64,000 nt of DNA from the NCBI GenBank assembly GCA_009667805.1, contig CM019064.1, positions 73,778,400-73,842,399 on the forward strand, in the 5' to 3' direction. This document shows, piece by piece, positions 11,222-21,135 of the stretch. Position 1 is the first letter of the stretch. Every line of letters begins with the position of its first letter. The notes beneath the pieces are model-generated. The model saw only the letters and a list, made by a program, of their open reading frames with translations, searched no databases and was not told the origin of the DNA. The position numbers were made by a program, and so were the translations under genes. The stretch is from Leptobrachium leishanense. Its lineage: Eukaryota > Chordata > Amphibia > Anura > Megophryidae.

Positions 11222-11547
11222 ACTTATTTGGCAGGCAGATGGTGCCATCTACTGGCTGCAGTTTGAGCTGCAGTTTGTGGTTCCCTGCATCAGCTACCGA
11301 AAGCCCCATATGTCAGGGCATTCACCAGCTGATTTTAAACAGTTTTTGCACCTCGGACATTATGCCCACAGGGCTATAACTTTGGGGGGCAACTTTTGCA
11401 GCCCAAAAGCAAACAAAATGTGTTAGCAGCCAAAGAATTGAATTTGCTTTTGTCCATCAGAACTGCAGATCGAGATAACTCGACATCGGTACCTGATGAT
11501 GTGTTTGAAGTCCCGAATTATCTCTGTCTTGGCTGTGAAGTGGTTAA
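11222..11547. repeat. TTAA-element (family A) right part, copy 1
   Basis: It matches 40403-40734 in order: CATCTACTG, TCAGCTGATTTTA, GGCATTATGCCCACAGGGCTA, GCAAACAAAAT, and a TCGAGATA-type motif. It ends CTTGGCTGTGAAGTGG followed by TTAA (11544-11547). The terminus agrees with the inverse of the CCCCTTCACTACCAAG ends at 12439 and 39091, so this is the right end of the same piggyBac-like family. Its left end was not located. Confidence 0.55.
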
Positions 11548-12434
11548 CTGCAGTATACTTGGGATGGAATCCTCAAAAGACCTTACTAGAGGTGAATGCA
11601 GTGAAAGTTCATGAACCTCCTCCAATTGGTTTTGTCTTCGTAAACCTCCTTTAATTAATCACTATAAAAAAATAATTAAACCTGAACCCACCACCTTAGA
11701 ACTGGAGTGTCTGTATTTCCATTTCAGAAATAATTATAAACTCCAGCAAATGTTATTTAAAATCCAATCGATCTCTGTTTCTAATCTTGCTTGCTTATTT
11801 TATTTGTTCCACGGAGAGTTATTTCTAGTTTTATTTAATTCTATGTATCCCTACTCTTAAAGGAGAGAAATAAGTGTCGTAATAGCAATGGCTATAAAAT
11901 TTAAGAAGAAAGAATTTCTATGATTTTCTATATAATTATTATTTAAGCACCATTAATACAACAAATGGCAGTTCTGAAAAGAAAAACAGTTTAAAAAACA
12001 GGAGTGTTTTTAATTTCCATGATTCATAAACATTTTGGTAAGATTTGCCATTTAAGTTATCTCTCTCCTTTCACTGTTTAATGCCACTATCTTGCTGCTT
12101 GCAGAGGGCATTGGATGTGACACAGACAGCTTAATCTCAGAGAAGCAGAAGTCTGATGTTCTTCTTATAAAGGGGCACTGGGACAGCAGTTGACAAGTCA
12201 TCCTGCTCCCATAGATAAATATACATATTGAATGTCTAACTTCTGTTTGTTAAATTACCCCAGACATATTTGCAATATTCAGATTTCTTTACATTGTCAT
12301 TTTGCTACATTTCATCAACTGGTTCATTAACTCATTCTACTGGATTTATTACATTTTCATATACAGTACATAAGCATGGGGTTGGTTGAACTAAAAAAGT
12401 TAAAGTATTCTAGTTACATGTAACTTACGCTGTA
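11548..12434. other. A+T-rich sequence, no gene seen
   Basis: I see no convincing exon, RNA gene or repeat boundary in this stretch. It is A+T-rich with short homopolymer runs and ends at the TTAA that starts the next element. Confidence 0.5.
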
Positions 12435-12438
12435 TTAA

Positions 12439-13322
12439 CCCCTTCACTATCAAGATCAATTAACCTCGATCATTAGATCTCCCACTGGTGCCCAATAACA
12501 AGTTTATGCAAACTGGTCTAATTCTGAAGCAATGCAAAGGAATGTTGTTTATTGCTTACAAAATGTGTTTGCAAACCAGCTCCAGAACATGCCCTGGTAG
12601 TATTAGCACCTTGGACATTGCAAATGAGGAGAAAACAGTTTGGACAGCTTGGAATCTGTTTTGTTTTTTTGAGCAAACAGAGCCCAACTTGTGTTACGTA
12701 GATGTAGTAGTGCTTTTGAGCCATCTGCCTGTCAAATAGCACATGCAGTTTAGGGATGTGCGTTTTGGGTTTCGGAATTTCAGAATTTTCACGAAATTTC
12801 CCGATTCGTGTTTTCGGATGCGGCCGATTTTCCGAAAATTTTTAGATCCGAAAATGGCAGATCCGAAAAGTTTTCCGAGCCGAAACTAAATATTTTCGGA
12901 ATTTTCGAATGGACTTGAAATGTGTCAAATCGAAATTTATTGCTTTGAAACGAGGAGAACAGACGTTCCGAAAAAACGAAAATTTCTGAAGTTACGAAAA
13001 GTCGATACAAAAAACGAGCTAAGTGACACAAAAATACGAAGAATGGTCGATATTCCGAAAAAAAAATGTACACGAAAAACGAGTCGAGCCGAACCGAATC
13101 GAAACAGAAATTGGTCGAAACGAGCCGAATCGAAAAGTTAAAAAATCCGAAGAATCGAATCGAACCGAAAAAAAAATCGGTGCACAAGCCTAATGCAGTT
13201 TGAAAATGTGCTTTTATGATTTTCAGGCACATTTTTACTGTATTTCTACTGCAAACCTGTTTTCCATAAACCCAATGGGCTCTGGCAGTAGGTTTGTAGA
13301 AAACAACTTGGTAGTGAAGGGG
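12439..13322. mobile_element. piggyBac-like non-autonomous element (family A), filled by a hAT element
   Basis: TTAA flanks both sides (12435-12438 and 13323-13326). The inverted ends are CCCCTTCACTATCAAG (12439-12454) and CTTGGTAGTGAAGGGG (13307-13322). TTAA duplication plus CCC-starting ends is the piggyBac signature. No transposase frame is present. About half its length is the nested hAT element at 12751-13192; without that the element is about 430 bp. Confidence 0.8.
12751..13192. mobile_element. Non-autonomous hAT element rich in CCGAAA motifs
   Basis: The 8-bp direct repeat ATGCAGTT flanks it (12743-12750 and 13193-13200). The ends are TAGGGATGTGC and GCACAAGCCTA. The interior is a run of CCGAAA, TTCGG and CGAAT motifs on both strands. 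Eight-base duplication and TAGGG-type ends are typical of hAT elements. The motif-rich interior probably holds transposase sub-terminal binding sites. A 147-codon minus frame in it (12789-13232) is Phe/Ser-rich translation of the repeat, not a gene. Confidence 0.85.
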
Positions 13323-13326
13323 TTAA

Positions 13327-14324
13327 TAAATTGAAAGAAAGAGAAGTAAATTCTATGGTATCTGGAACTACAGGTTTGTAAGGCAACTCTAATTTAAAAA
13401 AAATCTTAAAAAAGGTGCAAATTTCTCCTATTTTCTCTCTTGTCATTATGCATAACAGCTCCACCAGTTACTGATTTATTACTTTAATAGAACTGTTTAT
13501 TATTTTAATCTGCAGTAAAAAGTCTCTTTGTTGGGTTTTTTTTGGAATCTTTTAGGCATTTTTCGAGATTTTATAGGGAATTTTTTTCCCATTTTAATTT
13601 GATAGCATATTTTCTTTTTTCTGTAACAGACCTTTTTATTATTATTCAAAGAACCTTATACGTAAATTCCAGACATTTTCATTAAGTAGTTTTTTTGTAA
13701 ACAGCATTTAAATTTTGACATATTTACCCCGTTCGTCAGCTTCTCGGCTTTTTCCAGCGGCTGGTCTGCGCTGTGTTCGGTGGCTCGTCAGCTCTTTGCT
13801 GACGAGTTCGGCATGTTTTTTTCCGTTACTTCAGATCATATTGGATGCTTTTTTCAGCAGGTTTGTGGTGGATTTTTGGGTCCGTTCCCTGCAATCCGGG
13901 GACCCTGCGGTGAGTGCTGAATTCACCACAGGGTGTGGAAATTTGATTTCCTGAAGTGCAGGAAATGAGAGAGCATCGAACTGTCGCTGCTTTCTGAATA
14001 TCCCCCTATGTATGTAACCATAGGCGTGCGCAGGGGGTGCACCTGATGTGCCCAGGCACACCCTAATATCGGGGGAAGGGGTCTTCTTTCACCTTTTACA
14101 TTGACATTTAGGTGTCCCTTATCTAGTTCATGATGAAAAGCATAAAAACTGACTGTGTCTCTGATTACAGGATTGCTGCATCTAATGAAAAATGTGTATT
14201 TTATTGCAAAATCTTCTAAACATAGGTTTTTATTTAATAAATGTTCCATGGTGCACACCCTAATGTAACGGGCTACGCAGGCCAGTGATATGTATATAAT
14301 GTTGGGTTTAATGTTATACATTTA
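13327..14324. repeat. Diverged repeat copy 2 and adjoining sequence
   Basis: 13530-13965 is the partner of 10630-11085. From about 14020 the sequence CATAGGCGTGCGCAGGGGGTGCAC, broken later by a second GGTGCACACCCTAATG near 14250, looks like another old repeat with related ends. No coding region is supported. Confidence 0.45.
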
Positions 14325-15083
14325 GGGCTCTATTATATTCCTCGCACGCAAAAGCGCATTAACACGAGGGACAAAACCCTTTGCGCTGAACGTCGTATTA
14401 CGACGTTCGCGCATACGATGCGCGTTAACGTCTAACGTGAGTGACCCTGCACGAACCCTGCGCGAACGCACGTTCGTGTGCACATCCCATACTTAACATT
14501 GTGAGTGCAAATGCGTTTGTGCACTGGTACGCGGATGGTATTACAATCGATACCCAACATTTTACGAACGACGTTTGCGCGTATAATTTTAACGTCTTTG
14601 AAAAGATGGTGGTATCTGCAAATCGGAACGTTCTGGCCGAAACGAAATACACCAGCAAGAAAAGAAAATACAGCACAGTATAGTTACACATTCTACACAT
14701 ACCCAAACAATAAAATTGTGAATTTTGCGTGTTTTTATTATTGCTGCAGCATGTATACTCAGATTTACTTTGACAGGCGCAAAAACTTAAGTGAGTCAAT
14801 TAAGGTCAATTAAGGTCAATTGATGTCAGTTGAGGTTCTTGATTCTGATTGGCTGAATCCCGCGAAAAAAACAATCTGCACACTGATTTACATGCGCTAC
14901 GTTACTGCGCGTGTATTTCTCTTTGTTTTGCTCGTCGGATTTACAAATGTTGTTTTTTGACGTATGAAAAAATGCACTCAGATTGTAATACCACCGTTAA
15001 TTTTCACGCGATAACGCTTGACGCTGCACGCAAAAAAAATTGCTCTGCGTGTACGAATTTGCGCGGAGAATGTAAGAGAGCCC
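14325..15083. mobile_element. Harbinger-like non-autonomous element, copy 1
   Basis: A 759-bp element with inverted ends GGGCTCTATTATATTC and GAATGTAAGAGAGCCC and a 3-bp duplication TTA (14322-14324, 15084-15086). A TTA/TAA duplication with GGGC-type ends suggests PIF/Harbinger. It aligns over its length with copy 2 (25810-26583). It is rich in CpG and in GCGC/CGCG words. Both copies keep an 80-codon frame (14441-14683 here), judged non-coding because substitutions between the copies are mostly amino-acid-changing. Confidence 0.75.
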
Positions 15084-15566
15084 TTAATATATTATTCTTT
15101 TCCAATACCGATACCTGCATACACTCTTTTGGCTGTGAAGAGGTTAATGAAGCTATTCATGGCTAAACAAAGGTGTGCGTAAAATAAAAAGCTGTAAGAG
15201 GGCCTTTTCTAGTTAATTAACTGTGCAGAAAGAAGCAGAGACAGCTCCTCCTCTGAATTCATCATGCGAGGATGTGACTTATAATTGCATTGATCTCTGC
15301 AGATCACTGTAATTATAATGAACTGATCAAAGAGACACATGTATACAGGAGCTTCTTCTTCCATTATCTGCTCAAGAAGCATAGGGGCTGAGATGTTTGA
15401 ATGTTTCACTAAGGATCAATAACAATTAAATTATTGATCTCCCTCAACAATATGTAAATTGTGCACACAGCTTTCTTTAATAACCAAAACGCAATGTAAC
15501 GTGATGTATATGCAAGACACATTGGAAACCGAAGATCAGCATCACATCCGAGTCTATACTTTAAAT
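15084..15566. other. Short family-A end and sequence without genes
   Basis: TTTTGGCTGTGAAGAGG followed by TTAA (15144-15147) matches the family-A right terminus at 11528-11547, so the Harbinger-like element landed about 60 bp inside a family-A element. A hairpin lies at 15280-15317, with 17-nt arms (15 pairs) and loop CTGC. Nothing else is supported. Confidence 0.45.
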
Positions 15567-15702
15567 CAGGGTTCAGCAACCTTGGCCCTCCACATGATTT
15601 GAAACTACATCTCCCTTGATGCTCAGTTACTTTTTAGGTTGGCATAGCCTAGAGGGAAATGTAGTATAGAAAAATCTGGAGCATCGAGATTGCCGAACCT
15701 TG
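15567..15702. mobile_element. Short hAT-type foldback element
   Basis: It begins CAGGGTTCAGCAACCTTGG with CTACATCTCCCTTGATGC inside and folds back on GAGGGAAATGTAGTA and ATTGCCGAACCTTG at the right. This is the layout of a common vertebrate hAT-derived miniature element. No clear 8-bp duplication remains, so it is old. Confidence 0.6.
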
Positions 15703-15997
15703 GAATAAAACATCGCTCCTTGGTCGACAGGCAGAATGTATGACAGAGAAAAGCTTTCCAATTAGATGCTTAATGTTGGGCAGTTGTGACTTCATCTGCC
15801 ATTCGGCTCTGAGCATGCAAATCATGCGTTTTAGGCATAAACCCTCTTACGAATAAACTTTGCTAAGATATATCTATCCAAAGGGTTGGTTTTAATTCAA
15901 TGTCTAATACGTATTTTGCATACAATCCTCAGGGAGTATTTTTACATGAAACAGACGATCTAGTTAGTTTTTAAGTAAGCTTTATTTTCTTTGAAAA
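15703..15997. other. No feature seen
   Basis: Unremarkable A+T-rich sequence without a supported gene or repeat boundary. Confidence 0.4.
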
Positions 15998-16185
15998 AGT
16001 TTTTTACCAGGAAGGATACATGGAGACTTCTCTCGTTTTCAATTATGTTCTGGATTGGGAGTATGTACCGTTAGGTGTATTGCCAAATGACACTTAGTGG
16101 AGAGGTGCTCTGGCCAGGATTTGAACCTGTGTCTCCACAGTCATAGAGCAGTGATGTTACCTCTACCCCACCCAGCCGGTGGAAA
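15998..16185 (-). repeat. tRNA-derived SINE sharing its 3' end with the local LINE
   Basis: Read on the minus strand, the head carries a degenerate A box (TGGGGTAGAGGTA, 16158-16170) and a good B box GGTTCAAATCC (16117-16127), the split RNA polymerase III promoter of a tRNA. The tail carries GAAAACGAGAGAAGTCTCC and TGTATCCTTCCTGGTAAAA. This agrees almost base for base with the 3' end of the LINE at 1254-2794 and 24891-25299. Such a shared tail is how a SINE recruits the reverse transcriptase of its partner LINE. No intact tRNA fold was confirmed. Confidence 0.75.
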
Positions 16186-16744
16186 CTGCAAGAAAAGTCA
16201 CTTAAATTAAATCTATCTGCTACAAAAAGAATTTTAGCAGTTGAAATTATGAACTTATTTTCTGCAAACATGGAGTTAATTGTACTTCTTCAGCAGTTAT
16301 TTGGATGTTCCTCACTCAGGTCTTTATCCTTCTTGTTCACACCAAGGGGGTTCAGTCTTGAGGTCTTGAGTTGACGTGGTGATATTATTAGAAAGCAAGA
16401 GTGGTGATAGAAGAAAACAAGCAGAAGCGTCTATGTCATTCGGATAGTAACAGATGTCCCTATTTGGCAAGTCTTTCCAAAGATTAAAATATGAAGAAGA
16501 AGAAGAATTAAGAGAATTTATGCCATTTGGTAATAAATAGGATAGGATGCAAGTAGCAATTGAACATTAAAACAAAATCCCTTTAAACGCAAAGCAATTT
16601 TGTTGTGCGTTCCTGCTGGGTTGTTCACTGACCATTGTTATAAAGTATTCTTTAGAATATGCAGAATTAGTATCTCAAATTTGGGGCTTGTGTCCAAAGA
16701 AGCATTACTTGATGGGTATTGCTTGAGCCATACCTACATAATGG
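16186..16744. other. No gene seen; short AAG-rich tract
   Basis: A GAAGAAGAAGAAG run lies near 16492-16506. The rest shows no supported gene or repeat boundary. Confidence 0.4.
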
Positions 16745-17300
16745 ATATAGCCTTTGGCTTAACAGCTCAAGATACTATTCCAAACGAGCCGCAAGCATAT
16801 TGTGTCAGGTTACTGTAAATGAATAGCTCCTTATAGTGACTTAGTATCAGAGCTGTTATTTTGTGTCTAGATGGAGAAGAACAAGCTATTCCACACATCT
16901 TGTTCTTCTCAGCTCAAGACTGTATTTTGCACTGATTAGCAGTTTGGAGAGCTTGGTGTTAACCCTTTCCTGCCATGGGGCATACTATGCCATCCCTGTG
17001 GTGGGTGGGCCTTAACGCTGCGGCCTTGCTGGTGACTATGGCCCGTGACAGTCCCGCCCACCACTTGGCGCATGGCACACGTCATTGGCTGCGGTGAGAC
17101 GGTCGATCCCCTGCAGCCAATGACACGCGCCGTGCGCCAGCTGCATAGGTAGGCCAGAAGAGGGGACCAGTGCAGCAGGAGGCTTGTGGGGCGTACTAGT
17201 ATGCCCGTCGGCATCATTGTCCTCCCACCGGGCGCAACGCGCCCAGCGGTAAAGGGTTAAGTGTATTTGTGTTACAAAATCACAATATTAAAAATAAATA
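16745..17300. repeat. Old repeat (copy A) split by a TTAA element
   Basis: 16745-16962 continued by 17257-17300 matches 54862-55105: AGCTATTCCA, GCTCAAGAC(A/T)GTATT, GG(T/A)TTACTG-like blocks, then GGTGTTAAG and CAAAATCACAA. In the partner the TTAA is uninterrupted. Here a 294-bp element sits exactly in it. Confidence 0.65.
16963..17256. mobile_element. TTAA-flanked GC-rich miniature element
   Basis: TTAA lies on both sides (16959-16962 and 17257-17260). The ends are CCCTTTCCTGCC and GGTAAAGGG. Internally it is GC-rich with short inverted repeats, for example GTCATTGGCTGC near 17081 against GCAGCCAATGAC near 17114. Related to the 236-bp element at 27523-27758 (GGGGCRTRCTATGC near the left end in both). 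The empty site at about 55071-55074 shows that it inserted at TTAA without other change. Confidence 0.85.
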
Positions 17301-17304
17301 TTTA

Positions 17305-17850
17305 CAGGGTGTCCATAAAGTCTCTATACAGTTTCAAAAAATTATTACAAATGCAACTGAAAAGACAGATAAGTGAAAATAATTACAAAATGAGATGTAT
17401 ATTTAAGTTGTTTGCCTTATTTAATACACCTCTATATGGGCAGCATTAGTTGCACGGAGCACATCAAGATGATACTCGATTTCGTGCCATGTTTGCTGTA
17501 GCATACCCTTATCAATGGTGGCAATGGCATCAGTGAGCCTCTGTTTTAGATTAGTGATGTCCCGTACCTTTGTTTGATACACAATATCTTTAACGTAACC
17601 CCATAAAAAGAAGTCGAGGTGAGGGATATCTGGTGAACGAGTTGTCCAGGAAATTGGGCCACCCCTTCCAATCCACCGGTCTGGAAATGTTCAACGGGGT
17701 TCATTTAACAGGGTACTTGAAATACACGAATGCAATGTGATAAAAACCTTGATAACCACTGAGTACATAGAGCAAATCTGATGAAGATATCTCATCAATT
17801 GCCTTTGTAATACATTTTTGAAATTGTAAAGAGACTTTATGGACACCCTG
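17305..17850 (-). mobile_element. Mariner-like transposon, internally deleted
   Basis: The perfect 20-bp inverted ends are CAGGGTGTCCATAAAGTCTC and its complement, flanked by TA (17303-17304 and 17851-17852). The similarity extends to about 47 bp per end with mismatches. At 546 bp it is too short for a full transposase gene and keeps only the 3' end of one, on the minus strand. TA duplication and these ends place it in the Tc1/mariner superfamily. Confidence 0.88.
17421..17690 (-). pseudogene. Mariner-type transposase, C-terminal fragment
   Basis: About 90 codons end at a TAA (17421-17423). The reading begins FPDRWIGRGG, continues SPDIPHLDFFLWGYVKD (the region of the third catalytic acidic residue, here Asp in HLDFFLWG) and ends with a helical tail ending AAHIEVY. 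The SPD-x-x-x-LDFFLWG block is standard in mariner-like transposases; arthropod and hydrozoan copies look very like this one. The N-terminal DNA-binding domain and the first two catalytic Asp residues are deleted, and a stop lies just upstream of FPDRW. It cannot act alone. Confidence 0.85.
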
Positions 17851-17852
17851 TA

Positions 17853-18420
17853 TATATATTGCATATTTACACACAGTTCAGAGAGCTTTGCGATCCGCTG
17901 CTTACTCTCAATGAAACCAGTGGGACAATGGACACAAATGCTTCCATCTTTCCTTACAGCACCTGCATAAACTCGTACAGAACTCGAGGAGAGTCGCTCT
18001 TGGCTCAGTGGACTCTTATGGACTCCAGAACCCAATAACAGCAGGCGAACGCTGAGCCACTTCCAGTATTGATTAGCAGCTTTCAAATATTCCGACCCGA
18101 AACACCAATTCAGTGGTTTGGTCAGAATAAAGCTGTGAACTGCAAGTGGATAATGGCCCGTGCACACCTTCTCTATTTGCGAGCCACTATTAGTGACTCC
18201 GATGGAATAGGACTGTTGGACCTTTAGTGTCAGGCGGTATTTGATTTCCTTTATTTCTAAGGATTTTATCAAGCACGTTCATGCCTTTGTCATATACAAT
18301 TCCATAACAGGAATAACTGAACCATAACTCCATAATCAGTGATTCCTTTATGTATTCCAAACTGGTTTCAGCTTTGTAGAATATGCTCAATAGATAACTC
18401 AGGCTGATCAAAAGTGTCCT
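17853..18420 (-). other. Unassigned minus-strand open frames
   Basis: A frame of about 130 codons lies left of 18272 on the minus strand, up to the mariner end. A second overlaps at 18190-18411. Neither shows a known domain; the sequence has mixed composition with Cys and Ser and no obvious repeat character. It could be a decayed exon, a transposon fragment or chance. No splice sites were convincing. Confidence 0.2.
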
Positions 18421-18867
18421 TGGAAATACTTATATTACATTGCTAAAGTTACTGGAAGTCTGTTATCAGTGCTCCTTTTCATCTTAATGATATACCACTG
18501 CTCAATGTAATACTGGAAAAAGTCATACTCTTTTTTTTTTCTCACGCAATAAAAAATGCCTTGTTTATGGCAGAAACTAACTGATGAAGAGGTGCTTCAA
18601 GAGCTCATTTCAAAAGTTTGTTAGATGTGAACTTTTTGTCATTTGATCTTATGTGGGTGTCGAGAATCAGTTAAAAAAAATCACACAGGCTTTAAGAAAG
18701 AAGAAAAGTTGTGTGTAGGCAGTGAAAAAGAAGAAAATAATAATCCACAGGTATTTTGTAATCACTTAAAGCCAAACGTGGGAGGTGAAAAAAAGACTTT
18801 CAAATTTACTCAGGAACTTGTGATTTCATGTATTTGATCAGTTAAATCGACTGAACACACATGCACC
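18421..18867. other. No gene seen
   Basis: A T-rich run lies near 18531-18541 and a short Lys-rich open frame at 18643-18837 is without features. No support for a gene. Confidence 0.4.
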
Positions 18868-18871
18868 TTAA

Positions 18872-19152
18872 CCTCTTAAGGACAGGTGCAATTTTACAAG
18901 TTCGGAACACTTCTAAAAGTAGAATTTCAGCTATTGGCCCGTTCATCCATGATTTACCTCTTACATATTCCATAATTTACCTCTTACATATTAAGTGCAC
19001 CCACCCTTATTATATATCATTTTGTTCAGGAGAAATAGGGCTTTCATTTTCCATCAAAAATGTATATATAAAATATATTTTAATATATAAAGTCTTAAGA
19101 CTATTAGAAAATAGGAAATTTTGCTATTTTCAAAGTTCTGCACTAAAAGGGG
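18872..19152. mobile_element. TTAA-flanked miniature element
   Basis: TTAA lies at 18868-18871 and 19153-19156. The ends are CCTCTTAAGGAC and AAAAGG(GG). The ends match less well than in the other TTAA elements here and the interior is A+T-rich. It is probably an old member of the same class. Confidence 0.5.
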
Positions 19153-19785
19153 TTAAAAAAATACAGTTTATTTTTTTCACTTGACTTTTAAAATTACAAC
19201 TATTCTCCAAAATTTGTGTGTGAGCATATCACAGAGCTCCAGTGACATACTTAGGGGAGGGGCGGGGGGACGAGCCACCCCCAGGTACCAGTGATTATTG
19301 GGGTGTCATTAGGTGGTACTAGGAGGTGCCACTGTCACTGCGTGTGTCAGCTTTGAGCTGTATTCTCAAACAACGAGCAGTGGAGCAGGGCGTTTGCATT
19401 AGGAGAATAAAAATCCCCCTCTCCTCCCTCCGTATCTCCTCCCCTGCCCTACAGCAGCTCTAGGAGAGGGGAGGGGGATGTGATTTGTGTGCAGAGAGAG
19501 AAGATGACAGTAAACGGCCAGTAAAGGGGGGGTATCAACAGAATATGAATCCCTGTCTGCTTACTGCTGTTTAAAGGGGATCTTTCCTTAACCAGCACTG
19601 CAGTGATCAGAAATTTGTCACTAAGCTGCCTGGCTCCTGGTGAGGTCCTGCATAGAGGGGGCCAGGCTGCATTCACTGCAACACCAGGGAATAGGCAGCC
19701 CAGGGATTCCAGGGACAGGGAAGAGGGAGTCTTAAAAAACTGGACTAGTAAAGAAAAAAGACCATAGCAGCATCTCATACCTGCA

Positions 19786-20260
19786 AAACACACACCCATT
19801 CTCTGCTCAGCAACTCCAATCCACAAAACCAGCCACCCAGCACCCACACACAACTCCCATCACACAAAACCAGCCACCCACACACAACTCCCATCACACA
19901 AAACCAGCCACCCACACACACATCTCCCATCACACAAAACCAGCCACCCACACACCTTCCATCACACAAAACCAGCCACCCACACACACACACACACACC
20001 TTCCATCACACAAAACCAGCCACCCACACAACTCCCACACAAAACCAGCCTCCCACACTCAACTCACATCACACAGAACCAGCCACCCATACAACTCCAT
20101 CACACAAAGCCAATCAACATACAACCCCATCACACAACTCCCACAACACAAAACCAGTCACCAACACACGACCCAGCCACCAACACACAACTCATATCAC
20201 ACAAAACCAGCCACCACGACACATACACAACTCCCACCAACAAAACCAGCCACATGTGTA
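19786..20260. repeat. CA-rich minisatellite
   Basis: Irregular tandem units of about 30-34 bp with the core CACACAAAACCAGCCACC and an ACACACAACTCCCAT linker, plus a CA run at 19982-19998. On the minus strand it gives a Trp/Val/Cys/Gly-rich open frame of no biological meaning. Confidence 0.85.
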
Positions 20261-20317
20261 CGTTTGCTCATAGCATGAGGAAGGATATGTTGTGAGTTTG
20301 CAAAATCACTTAAACAT

Positions 20318-20702
20318 AAGGCCACTAGTGCTGTTGCTCGTCCTCAGGATCCTCACACCCCCCTTTCTCTCACTATAAGTTTACAGGGTCATCCAGACGT
20401 GGACCCCTTGCTTGATGTGCCTAGAGGGGAGTCCGCTATACCCTCCTGATGAGGCCTAGCAAGGCCAAAACGATCATCGGGAGTTGCTGCACCTCTCGTG
20501 CAGGGATGACGTCCTTGGCAATCAGTACTGGCCACCCTCATTGGGCGAGAGCAGACTGATTTGCATATGGAGCATTCATCCCTGTAATGGCACAAGCAAG
20601 CTAAAACCTTGTGAGACCTGAGCGGGCGCGCACCGTAGAGCAGGCCACTAGTGCTGTTGCTCGTCCTCAGAATCCTCACACCCCCCTTTCTCTCACTTAA
20701 AC
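20318..20702. repeat. 60-bp direct duplication bracketing a 259-bp segment
   Basis: GGCCACTAGTGCTGTTGCTC and the 40 bases after it occur at about 20320-20382 and again at 20642-20702 with one or two differences. The bracketed segment holds the hammerhead-like motif at 20438-20483. This is either a tandem duplication or the pseudo-LTR-like ends of a short retroelement. Confidence 0.7.
20438..20483 (+). ncRNA. Hammerhead-ribozyme-like motif, predicted inactive
   Basis: The core CTGATGA (20446-20452) is exact. Stem II follows, GGCC (20453-20456), loop TAGCAA, GGCC (20463-20466). Then comes AAAA where GAAA is required, then CGATCATC and GGGAG, which can pair imperfectly with CCCTC before the core as stem I. 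The general-base guanosine (G12) is replaced by A, so cleavage is not expected. It is probably a remnant of a PLE- or SINE-like retroelement. Confidence 0.6.
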
Positions 20703-20956
20703 ATAACAATTATTCAAAAAGAATATACACTCACCTAATATTGCACAGCACAGAGGACGCATGATCCACCATCGGCAGATTCATAATATATCATTATTAT
20801 ATGTATACGTCATGTCCTTCCAGAATGCTAGAACTAAAAATATTTTTGAAAACATTAAAAAAAGTGTGTGTGATTTTTTTTACATTTTGAAAGTTGGGGG
20901 TGCCAAATATAGGATCCGCCCCGGGGGCCAAATATTCTAGGTATGCCCCTGACAAA

Positions 20957-21135
20957 CAGGGTTATTCAGAGAGAGGTGAAAACCAGGAAAAAGACGAGAA
21001 GCGAAAATTCTAGGCCAAAATAGCCAAACCAGAAAAAATCTCCCATTTATCTCACTTTCCAAATCGGCTATTTGGTCTAGATTGCTCTCTTCTCCTGTCA
21101 TTCTCCTGGTTTTCACCTTTTTCTGAATAACTCTG
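20957..21135. repeat. Foldback element with CAGRGTTATTCAG ends
   Basis: CAGGGTTATTCAGAGAGAGG at the left pairs with the complement of TTTTTCTGAATAACTCTG at the right. Both continue inward through GTGAAAACCAGGA for about 35 bp and again at the TAGGCCAAAATAGCC / GGCTATTTGGTCTA block. A 179-bp miniature element without coding capacity. No target duplication was found. Confidence 0.7.

Larger units (their letters stand above)
19240..20951. mobile_element. Candidate old hAT-like element, composite
   Basis: The left end is CAGTGACATACTTAG and the right end CTAGGTATGCCCCTG, imperfect inverted repeats of the CAGGGGCGTACCTAG type. Both sides are followed inward by CCCC/GGGG-rich sequence. No 8-bp duplication is left. 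It contains the CA-rich minisatellite, a segment with a 60-bp direct duplication and a hammerhead-like motif, and near 20780-20815 a short stretch matching the multi-hairpin element tail (ATATCATTATTATATGTATA). Confidence 0.45.

Noticed and set aside
12789..13232. 147-codon minus-strand frame rich in Phe and Ser
   Set aside because: It is the translation of the CCGAAA-rich hAT interior and crosses both element borders.
19775..19999. Trp/Cys/Gly/Val-rich minus-strand frame
   Set aside because: Pure translation of the CA-rich minisatellite.
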